Positions 1 through 5,095 of a stretch of DNA of 5,095 nt are shown here, piece by piece. The position numbers were made by a program, and so were the translations under genes. The notes under the pieces are model-generated. The model saw only the letters and a program-made list of their open reading frames with translations. It had not been told where the DNA came from and searched no databases. How positions within the stretch are numbered: position 1 is the stretch's first letter; each line of letters begins with the position of its first letter. Origin of the DNA: T3SED10-47 sp046483725 (GTDB lineage Bacteria; Bipolaricaulota; Bipolaricaulia; Bipolaricaulales; Bipolaricaulaceae); contig JAWOCQ010000006.1 of the NCBI GenBank assembly GCA_046483725.1, forward strand, positions 1 to 5,095. Reading direction: 5' to 3'.

Positions 1-25
1 GTCAAGTTTCATGACCATAGGGGGA

Positions 26-670
26 TCATTTGACATGACCGGCCACACCGACCGACTCCAGCTCGATCCAGCGCTGTTCCGACGATCCGAACTCCACACA
101 GAGGGAGATGCAGATCCCCTTGTGGACCGGGGGGGTCCCGGTAATCAGGAATTCCCGCATGTCTTGCTGCCCGTGGAGGGCCAAGTTGTCAAGAGCGGCA
201 AGGCGTCTGCGGCCGTCGTGGATGTGCAACCTGGTCACCCTGACGTCCGCAGAGGCCGTCCGGAAGCAAAGGAACACCTTGTCCAACCGGTAGCGCCGGA
301 AGTACAGGTTCCAGCTCACAGAGTCGGGCAGCACGAGATCCGCCCCTGGGGCGACAATGTTCTTAATGTCCCCGAGCAATCCTCCGTCGTCGCTGAAGAT
401 CGCGTACGTTCCAACCACAGGGGTGTTGATTGGGAAGTGTAACCAGTTCGTTGTGTTCGGCTCGCCCACGATGCGGGTATGGAAGGCCATGCGCTGGGTT
501 CGAGTCACCCTCTCCGGAAACTCGATCTGCACGCCAGTACCGTGCATCCACATGGACAACATCCCTGTAAGATCCACGTCACTGGGGATGGCTAGTGCGA
601 GTTTCGCCGGCACCAACAGTAGCCCCACCAGGGCGAGGCTGACAGCCATATGCCCTATTCTGCTGCTCAT
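26..670 (-). CDS. Exported conserved protein of unknown function (DUF6623-like)
   Basis: The 214-residue product starts with a typical signal peptide: short basic stretch (R4, H7), hydrophobic core at about residues 9-20, and a probable cleavage after ALA at 25-27, so it is probably exported. The mature part contains an MWMHGTGVQIEFPE block (40-53), a TNWLHFPINTPV block (74-85), a basic-hydrophobic stretch RYRLDKVFLCFRT (126-138), an LHIHDG block (148-153) and a C-terminal ISLCVEFG stretch (188-195). These blocks in this order match, from memory, a family of small uncharacterised bacterial proteins (DUF6623), probably an all-beta fold; I could not confirm this by search. Residues 86-125 look like extra sequence between the NWLHFPIPTPV-type block and the following strand. 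No catalytic motif is evident. Met1 is chosen because a strong ribosome binding site lies just upstream; Met8 is possible but has a weaker one. The gene ends in TGA and diverges from the ATPase. Function unknown; that it is a real gene is quite sure. Confidence 0.85.
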   Translation of the reverse strand: MSSRIGHMAVSLALVGLLLVPAKLALAIPSDVDLTGMLSMWMHGTGVQIEFPERVTRTQRMAFHTRIVGEPNTTNWLHFPINTPVVGTYAIFSDDGGLLGDIKNIVAPGADLVLPDSVSWNLYFRRYRLDKVFLCFRTASADVRVTRLHIHDGRRRLAALDNLALHGQQDMREFLITGTPPVHKGICISLCVEFGSSEQRWIELESVGVAGHVK

Positions 671-677
671 TCTTCCA

Positions 678-682
678 CCTCC
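678..682 (-). promoter_or_regulatory. Shine-Dalgarno site of the exported protein gene
   Basis: Read on the minus strand the sequence is GGAGG, followed by a seven-base spacer and then ATG. This is a near-ideal ribosome binding site. It decides the start at Met1 (668-670) over the internal ATG at residue 8, which has only a weak AGGG upstream. Confidence 0.75.
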
Positions 683-688
683 AATGGC

Positions 689-718
689 ATACTAGGCCTG
701 CCGTACCAAAACCGACAA
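689..718 (-). promoter_or_regulatory. Possible sigma70-type promoter for the exported protein gene
   Basis: On the minus strand, TTGTCG (713-718) and TAGTAT (689-694) are separated by 18 bases. Each matches the consensus hexamer at four of six positions. Transcription would start near 682, giving a leader of about 12 bases that barely contains the ribosome binding site, which is unusually short. The real promoter may therefore lie elsewhere. Confidence 0.3.
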
Positions 719-933
719 CAGCGTGGTTTGCATGACAGAAAGTGGGCCTCGAACCGCGATCGCTGTCTAGACCAAGTAAGCCATGCCCTACCGGGTAAGT
801 CCCGAGCTCGGTTCGATGTCCACCGACTCGAAGGTCGGCTGGGAGATATCACGGAGGCTTCGGGGCATGACGACTTAGTCAAATGGGAAATCCCAGGTGA
901 GGTTTGACATCCTCGGCCCGCGGCCACTGCGCG

Positions 934-960
934 GTTCCAAAATCGTCCACTCGGGCGTAC
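934..960 (+). repeat. 27-base intergenic repeat, copy 1 (degraded palindrome)
   Basis: It begins GTTCCAAAATCG and matches 4491-4517 in the same orientation at 25 of 27 positions. The second half has the form GTCCAC-TCGG-GCGTAC. Compared with copy 2, both differences fall in the palindrome arms and each breaks one base pair, so this copy is only partly symmetric. The flanks of the two copies show no clear further similarity. It lies about 400 bases upstream of the ATPase start. Confidence 0.7.
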
Positions 961-1361
961 TAGGGCTGCGTTTCCGCGTTTCTGATTCTCCCAATGAGTG
1001 TCGAAGGCTCTTTGCGACCGTCGCTCGATGAGTACAGCGTCCATTGCCACAGCGTCAACGTCAAGCTGTCAAGGAGGCTCACAGCACCCTCTCCAGTACG
1101 GGCCTCTACCTCCACATGGCCGGGAGCCTACAGGCATGACTTCGACTGGAACTGGCTGTTCCTCGGCCGCCGGTGCAGGGAGGGACGGCGCGTGACTGGT
1201 TCACCATAAGGGTCATCGCTTCCCATACTGCGAATCACACGCCTTGCCCCTCGTCTCTCATGCTCGTCTTTCACGAAAAACACCGGCGAGCTTCATCCTC
1301 ATGTCGTAGGAGACAACTCCTGGGGTTGCGTACGGCGAACGAGTTAGGTAGGCTGCGGAGA

Positions 1362-4073
1362 ATGGAAACTGAGGTTCCGTTAGCATCATCGAGCAAACGT
1401 GAATGGCAGCCCTCGGCAAGGGAGGCCGAGGACGCTGTACAGAGGCTTCAGTCTTCCGCCGACGGGCTCTCCGAGGACGAGGCCAAGCGTCGAACGCGTA
1501 CATATGGCCCAAACCAGCTGAGGGAGACAAAGCACAGGAGCAACTGGACCCTCCTCGCTGAGCAGTTTCGAAGCCTCATCATCCTCCTTCTCGCAGTGGC
1601 GGCAGCGCTTTCCTTCGTACTGGGGGAGTGGATCGAGGGCATTGCCATTGCTGCCGTGATCGCGATCAACGGCGGAATCGGCTTCTTCACTGAGCTGCAG
1701 GCCGTCCGATCCATGGAGGCTTTGCGACGCCTGAGCCAGGTGACCACCAAGGTTCGGCGCGACAACGAGGTACGGGTGGTCCCCGCTCAAGACCTTGTCC
1801 CAGGGGACATTGTCCTGCTGGAGGCCGGCGAGATCGTCACCGCGGACCTACGGTTACTCCAGGCCTCCAAGGTGCAAGCCGACGAGTCGACGCTGACCGG
1901 CGAATCCATGCCTATCGGCAAGCGGGTCGATCCTGTGGAGCCGGACGCGCCCATCGCTGAGCAGTCCAGCATGCTGTTCAAGGGCACCGCGGTCACCCGG
2001 GGGTCCGGCGAGGCCCTAGTAGTGGAAACCGGGATGAACACGGAGCTAGGCCGCATCTCCTCATTGGTAGAGGAGGCCCAGGAGGAGGTCACCCCCCTGG
2101 AAAAGCGCCTCAACCGCTTGGGACACAAGCTGATCTGGGTCACCCTAGGCATCGCCGGGGTCGTTGCCGTCTCGGGGGTGCTCGCTGGCCGAAACGCGTT
2201 CCTGATGATCGAGACCTCGATTGCGCTTGCCGTCGCCGCCTTCCCCGATGGGCTTCCCATTGTGGCGACCCTGACTCTCGCCCGAGGGATGTGGCGTATG
2301 GCCAAGCGCAATGCCTTGATCAACCGGCTTTCGGCGGTAGAGACGCTGGGGGCGACCAATGTCATCTGCACAGACAAGACAGGTACCCTCACCGAGAACC
2401 AGATGACGGTGGTCCGCTATGTGCTTCCCTCTGGCTCTGTGAAGCTGAAGCCCGAAGGCTTCTCCAGGGACGGTCGGCCGGAATCGCCCTCCGAGGAGGG
2501 CGCGCTCAAGGCAGCGCTGGAAGTGGGGGTCCTGTGCAACAACGCCGTGCTGAACCACAGCGAAAACGACGAAAGCAGAGGTGTCGGCGATCCCATGGAG
2601 GGGGCCTTGCTTGCTGCCGGGTCACTGGCCGGGATGCATCGGGAGGAGCTGCTCACTTCATCTCCCGAAGTTCGCGAAGAGGCCTTTGACCCCGAAGTCA
2701 AGATGATGGCCACCTATCACCAACGCGAAAAGGAGATCAGGGTGGCCGTCAAGGGAGCTCCCGAGCCCGTCCTTCAGTCGTGCACGTCCGTGCTCACGGC
2801 CGAGGGAACGACCCCACTCGACGAGGATCGACGCGCACGGTGGTCGGCGACCAATCGGGAGCTCGCCGAGCAAGGCCTGCGCACCCTCGCCCTGGCCGAG
2901 AAGACTGTCCTCGATGCCCAGGAAACGCCGTACCAGGCGCTCACCTTGTTGGGCCTGGTGGCCCTGGAAGATCCGCCTCGTAGGGACGTGAAGGAGGCCA
3001 TCGCCCTGTGCAAGCAGTCTGGGATCCGAGTGGTCATGGTGACGGGGGACCAGGCGGCGACCTCCCGTAATATCGCCCTCGCCGTGGGCCTGAGCGATGA
3101 GCAGAACGCACGCGTGTTATCCGGAGCCGATCTTAAGGAGGTCACGCAGGTCAGCCCTACAGAACGACAGCGCCTGCTGGATGCCCCCGTATTCGCGCGC
3201 GTCAGCCCCAAGCAGAAGCTCGATCTGGTGACCCTGTATCAGGACAGCGGCGTGGTCTGCGCCATGACCGGCGACGGGGTGAACGACGCCCCGGCGTTGA
3301 AGAAGGCGGACATCGGCGTGGCCATGGGCCAGCGGGGAACGGAGGTCGCCCGGCAAGCCGCGGACATGGTCCTCAAAGATGATGCCTTCCCCTCTATTGT
3401 AGCTGCGGTGGGCCAGGGGAGGGTGATCTTCGACAACATGCGCAAGTTTGTCCTCTACCTTCTGTCGTGTAATGTGAGCGAGATTCTGGCGGTTGCCTTC
3501 GCCTCGATCGCGGGCATCCCGCTGCCCATCCTACCCCTGCAGATCCTGTTTTTGAACCTGGTCACCGACGTCTTCCCCGCCTTAGCCTTAGCGGGAGGTG
3601 AGGGAGACCCCGGTGTAATGAAGCGCCCCCCACGCGATCCATCCGAACCCATCCTCACGCGTGGGCACTGGTTGGCAGTCGGGGGGTACGGTATGCTCAT
3701 CACCGCAGCCGTGCTCGGGGCGCTGGTTGTGGCCAAGTATGGGCTGGGGCTGCCCACCGGGGAGGCTGTGACCATGTCCTTCCTCACCCTGGCCTTCGCT
3801 CAGCTCTGGCACGTCTTCAACATAAGGGACCTGGGGACAGGGCCGCTGGCCAACGACATCGCCCGCAATCCGTTCGTGTGGGGGGCACTCGTCCTCTGCT
3901 CGGGGCTGCTCGTGGCCGCGGTGTACCTTCCGGGGTTGTCCGCCGTGCTCAAGACCGAACCGCTGACCTTGAGGCAGTGGCTGTGGGCACTGGCCATGAG
4001 CACGTTCCCCTGGCTGGTGGGCCTCGGCGTTCACGGCGGGTACCTGCTTCGGCATCGCCACCAGCAGGGGTAA
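1362..4073 (+). CDS. P2-type cation-transporting ATPase (Ca2+-ATPase/PMR1-like)
   Basis: This 903-residue membrane pump should couple ATP hydrolysis to cation export, most likely Ca2+ or Mn2+ by family. Order of parts: N-terminal cation-ATPase region (about 15-80); M1-M2 (about 70-110); actuator domain with dephosphorylation motif TGES at 179-182; M3 (about 257-276); M4 with PDGLP at 295-299; phosphorylation motif DKTGT at 338-342 (Asp338 is phosphorylated); nucleotide-binding domain with KGAPE at 464-468; MVTGD at 559-563; hinge TGDGVND at 636-642; M5-M10 to the C terminus. The M5 residues N704 and E707 and the M6 residues N732, T735 and D736 match SERCA ion ligands. SERCA Glu908 in M8 aligns with Gln814, which suggests one ion site, as in PMR1. 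The M4 glutamate is aspartate (D296). The frame is open from an ATG at 1173, but the extra 63 residues have no family resemblance. The ATG at 1362, behind TAGGTAGG at 1345-1352, gives the usual family length. It ends in TAA. No metal-binding N-terminal domain makes a P1B heavy-metal pump unlikely. Confidence 0.96.
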   Translation: METEVPLASSSKREWQPSAREAEDAVQRLQSSADGLSEDEAKRRTRTYGPNQLRETKHRSNWTLLAEQFRSLIILLLAVAAALSFVLGEWIEGIAIAAVIAINGGIGFFTELQAVRSMEALRRLSQVTTKVRRDNEVRVVPAQDLVPGDIVLLEAGEIVTADLRLLQASKVQADESTLTGESMPIGKRVDPVEPDAPIAEQSSMLFKGTAVTRGSGEALVVETGMNTELGRISSLVEEAQEEVTPLEKRLNRLGHKLIWVTLGIAGVVAVSGVLAGRNAFLMIETSIALAVAAFPDGLPIVATLTLARGMWRMAKRNALINRLSAVETLGATNVICTDKTGTLTENQMTVVRYVLPSGSVKLKPEGFSRDGRPESPSEEGALKAALEVGVLCNNAVLNHSENDESRGVGDPMEGALLAAGSLAGMHREELLTSSPEVREEAFDPEVKMMATYHQREKEIRVAVKGAPEPVLQSCTSVLTAEGTTPLDEDRRARWSATNRELAEQGLRTLALAEKTVLDAQETPYQALTLLGLVALEDPPRRDVKEAIALCKQSGIRVVMVTGDQAATSRNIALAVGLSDEQNARVLSGADLKEVTQVSPTERQRLLDAPVFARVSPKQKLDLVTLYQDSGVVCAMTGDGVNDAPALKKADIGVAMGQRGTEVARQAADMVLKDDAFPSIVAAVGQGRVIFDNMRKFVLYLLSCNVSEILAVAFASIAGIPLPILPLQILFLNLVTDVFPALALAGGEGDPGVMKRPPRDPSEPILTRGHWLAVGGYGMLITAAVLGALVVAKYGLGLPTGEAVTMSFLTLAFAQLWHVFNIRDLGTGPLANDIARNPFVWGALVLCSGLLVAAVYLPGLSAVLKTEPLTLRQWLWALAMSTFPWLVGLGVHGGYLLRHRHQQG

Positions 4074-4077
4074 GGCC

Positions 4078-4102
4078 CCCGGGCCGGACCTCAACGGCCG
4101 GG
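4078..4102 (+). terminator. Possible terminator hairpin after the ATPase gene
   Basis: Five bases after the TAA, CCCGGGCCG (4078-4086) can pair with CGGCCGGG (4095-4102) with one bulged G and an eight-base loop. The following sequence is pyrimidine-rich (CGTCCCTTCTGTGTCC) but has no true T-run. It may act as a weak intrinsic terminator or only protect the 3' end. Confidence 0.4.
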
Positions 4103-4490
4103 CGTCCCTTCTGTGTCCTCCCTTCGACCGAGGTTCCGCCTCCCATACCCCGCCAGCCGGCCGTCCTAGGGGTCAAGGTTGTGGGCCTTGGCCCTCACCC
4201 TTCGGCTTCGAACTGCTCCAAAGCCTGTTTCTAAAGCATAGGAGCGGTCTGCCCTGCTGCCGAAGTGAGTTAGACTCCACGGACGTGGTGTACGGAGCTG
4301 CGGGGGGCCGAAGGAGACGATCAGACACCGAATTGTAGCCAGCTTTGGGCAGCGCTGGCAAGCCACCGCCACAGGTCGCCAGCGACGCGGTGGCGACGTT
4401 GTGAACCGGGGATAGTGAGCCCCCAGAAGACGAGGAGCAACTGCTGGGCTATCCTTCGACAACAAGACCTCTGCGCGGAAGACAACACCA

Positions 4491-4517
4491 GTTCCAAAAT
4501 CGTACACTCGGGTGTAC
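4491..4517 (+). repeat. 27-base intergenic repeat, copy 2 (perfect palindrome)
   Basis: It begins GTTCCAAAATCG and ends in GTACAC-TCGG-GTGTAC, a perfect six-base inverted repeat around four bases. It matches 934-960 at 25 of 27 positions in the same orientation. The symmetric part could be a repressor operator or a short RNA hairpin. The two copies lie on either side of the ATPase gene, about 3.56 kb apart. Confidence 0.75.
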
Positions 4518-4533
4518 CACTTGCGAGATGAAT

Positions 4534-4563
4534 CCCCTCCACCGTATACGGGGTCGGTAGGGG
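4534..4563 (-). terminator. Possible terminator hairpin after the PIN gene
   Basis: Read on the minus strand, CCCCTACCG can pair with CGGTGGAGGGG with two bulged bases, starting about five bases after the TGA of the PIN gene. A ten-base palindrome, CCGTATACGG at 4542-4551, overlaps it and could form instead. What follows (ATTCATCT) is only weakly T-rich, so intrinsic termination is uncertain. Confidence 0.35.
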
Positions 4564-4568
4564 CTTGA

Positions 4569-5048
4569 TCAGCCAGGGTTCATAAGTTTCAGCCCCGCGA
4601 AGTAGCCTTTGTAGAATCCTCGATCCCTTGTGGGAAGCCTGCCTGCGCGCTCGCGGGCGTGCCCACCGATCAAGAAGTCACTTAGGATGTGCTGGCGAAC
4701 AGTAAGCAGCGTTCCGCAGCCCGAGCACTTAACCTTCTGCTTGTTGCCGCATGTGGGACAGCTTAGGTGAGCCCCACCGTTTGCCAGGTAGTTCTTCCAG
4801 GCATTCGTCGCTCGGACCAGAGCACGTCGCGAGGAGTGTTCAAGCCTGATGTGGGTGTCCTTGATGAACTGATCCAGCTACTCTGCTTTGCAGAATTGGG
4901 AAGCGAGTTCCGCGTACACCACTTCGCAGATTACAAGTGCCCCATCGGCAAGCGCCCTATCAAGCGCTCGCTGGGAGCGATCTGCATGCTGGGCATCGGG
5001 GATGAGGATGTCGAGGAGGATGTTAGTATCGACTGCGGGGCGAAGCAT
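4569..5048 (-). pseudogene. VapC-like PIN-domain nuclease with zinc ribbon, interrupted by in-frame TAG
   Basis: From ATG at 5046-5048 to TGA at 4569-4571 this frame has 160 codons with one internal stop, TAG at 4878-4880 (codon 57). Upstream are 56 residues with the PIN N terminus AVDTNILLDILIPDA and EVVYAELA. Downstream, in the same frame, are 102 residues starting LDQFIKDTHIRLEH, then a four-cysteine ribbon (C97, C100, C108, C111), then RQHILSDFLIGGHA and TRDRGFYKGYFAGLKL. All four expected PIN acidic residues are present, counting the stop as a residue: D7, E47, D124 and D142. VapC-type PIN proteins are metal-dependent RNases, usually toxins paired with an upstream antitoxin. The length, about 159 residues, suits a PIN domain with a ribbon insert. 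As written, translation stops at residue 56, leaving half the active site; no plausible restart follows. No antitoxin is visible because the 5' side runs into the inverted repeat. The true N terminus may instead be MITAVDTN. It could be a young pseudogene, a sequencing error, or amber readthrough. PIN identity is secure; functional state is not. Confidence 0.85.
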
Positions 5049-5095
5049 GATAACCGCAGTCGATACTAACATCCTCCTCGACATCCTCATCCCCG
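4997..5095. repeat. Perfect 42-base inverted repeat with 15-base loop at the window edge
   Basis: The left arm 4997-5038 is the exact reverse complement of the right arm 5054-5095, around a loop at 5039-5053 (GGCGAAGCATGATAA). The right arm ends on the last base of the window, so its true length may be greater. Both arms encode the PIN motif AVDTNILLDILIP, the left arm on the minus strand and the right arm on the plus strand. Such an end is typical of a fold-back (inverted chimera) in an assembly or amplification product. A genuine palindrome or hairpin replicon end is possible but less likely. Confidence 0.95.
5047..5095 (+). CDS. Partial PIN-domain (VapC-like) N terminus, mirror copy
   Basis: On the plus strand, ATG at 5047-5049 begins MITAVDTNILLDILIP and the frame runs off the window end. 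This is a typical VapC start. The ATG overlaps a TGA (5048-5050) preceded by GAA GCA, so an upstream antitoxin frame ending in Glu-Ala could overlap by ATGA, as is common in vapBC operons. If so, this orientation preserves the true gene start and the minus-strand start MLRPAVDTN is the artefact. Because it lies entirely within the inverted repeat, it is probably a duplicated image of the minus-strand gene, not a second gene. Confidence 0.35.
   Translation, partial: MITAVDTNILLDILIP

Larger units (their letters stand above)
671..1361. other. Intergenic region between divergent genes, no convincing gene
   Basis: About 690 bases separate the minus-strand exported protein gene from the plus-strand ATPase. 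The open frames here (for example plus 994-1209 and minus 667-1050) show no recognisable domain, are rich in Arg, Ser and Pro, and lack good ribosome binding sites. Visible structure includes a ten-base palindrome at 802-811 (CCGAGCTCGG), a five-pair stem at 823-827/834-838, and a small stem AGGAG/CTCCT at 1308-1312/1317-1321 about 40 bases before the ATPase start. One copy of a 27-base repeat lies at 934-960. A perfect TTGACA at 904-909 has no acceptable -10 element 17 bases downstream. No tRNA or known riboswitch was recognised. A decayed gene cannot be excluded. Confidence 0.6.
4074..4568. other. Intergenic region between convergent genes, rich in dyads
   Basis: About 495 bases separate the ends of the ATPase and the PIN gene. 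No open frame here resembles a protein I know. The minus-strand frames (4166-4507 and 4321-4542) are Arg- and Ser-rich and unconvincing. The segment 4339-4454 contains several inverted repeats, some mutually exclusive: CCAGC/GCTGG (4339-4343/4354-4358), GCCACCGC/GCGGTGGC (4362-4369/4387-4394), GTCGCCA/TGGCGAC (4375-4381/4391-4397), and a bulged stem GGATA..GCCC/GGGCTATCC (4410-4422/4446-4454). Copy 2 of the 27-base repeat is at 4491-4517. This could be a structured RNA, a mobile-element remnant, or chance in GC-rich DNA. Confidence 0.55.

Noticed and set aside
1..34. Inverted repeat GTCAA/TTGAC at the left edge as a terminator of the exported protein gene
   Set aside because: The arms are only five bases, the stem is bulged and it spans the stop codon. 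There is no T-run.
780..860. tRNA-like sequence with a GGTTCGA motif and nearby stems
   Set aside because: The GGTTCGA resembles a T-loop, but no seven-pair acceptor stem or anticodon arm can be placed around it.
904..932. Promoter starting with a perfect TTGACA
   Set aside because: At the 17-base spacing the -10 position reads CTGCGC, which is far from consensus.
667..1050. Minus-strand 127-residue open frame in the intergenic region
   Set aside because: It is low-complexity-like, rich in Arg, Ser and Trp, overlaps the repeat and the putative promoter, and matches no family I know. Its end overlaps the start of the exported protein gene.
994..1209. Plus-strand 71-residue open frame ending in the DFDWNWLFLGRR stretch
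   Set aside because: The composition is odd, with no recognisable domain and no clear ribosome binding site. It may be a decayed gene, but there is not enough to call it.
1173..1361. N-terminal extension of the ATPase to the upstream ATG at 1173
   Set aside because: The 63 extra residues are Arg-, Ser- and His-rich with no family resemblance. Starting at 1362 gives the normal domain start and length and has a plausible TAGGTAGG ribosome binding site.
4166..4542. Minus-strand open frames downstream of the PIN gene
   Set aside because: They have no domain resemblance and an Arg/Ser-rich composition. They are explained by GC-rich intergenic DNA and cross the palindromic repeat.
5049..5090. N-terminal extension of the PIN gene to an upstream minus-strand ATG at 5088-5090
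   Set aside because: Those codons lie in the right arm of the inverted repeat and are antisense to the PIN N terminus, so they are not a real extension.

Overview
This is a high-GC bacterial stretch (clearly above 55% G+C by eye). The genes have bacterial-type Shine-Dalgarno sites and none is interrupted by an intron. I cannot name a taxon. The gene content (a P2-type cation ATPase, a small exported protein of unknown function, a PIN-domain toxin-like gene) and the palindromic right edge would suit a short contig from an uncultured soil or groundwater bacterium, but that is inference.

Layout. (1) Positions 26-670, minus strand: an intact 214-residue exported protein with a clear signal peptide and strong ribosome binding site. 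It resembles a conserved uncharacterised family I remember as DUF6623. (2) Positions 671-1361: about 690 bases without a convincing gene, between two divergently transcribed genes. They hold a possible promoter for the exported protein, several small dyads and one copy of a 27-base repeat. (3) Positions 1362-4073, plus strand: a complete 903-residue P2-type (Ca2+-ATPase/PMR1-like) cation pump with every catalytic motif. The conserved M4 motif PEGLP reads PDGLP. (4) Positions 4074-4568: about 495 bases between convergent genes, rich in overlapping inverted repeats and holding the second, perfectly palindromic copy of the 27-base repeat. (5) Positions 4569-5048, minus strand: a VapC-like PIN-domain gene with an inserted four-cysteine zinc ribbon, cut in two by one in-frame TAG at 4878-4880. 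(6) Positions 4997-5095: a perfect 42-base inverted repeat around a 15-base loop, running exactly to the last base. It duplicates the N-terminal PIN coding sequence in opposite orientation.

The genes do not form one pathway. The pump is a stand-alone transport gene, the exported protein is divergent from it, and the PIN gene looks like a degraded or misassembled toxin-antitoxin remnant. The points most worth checking are the fold-back end, the amber codon in an otherwise conserved PIN gene, the Glu-to-Asp change in the pump's ion-binding motif, and the 27-base repeat pair on either side of the pump.
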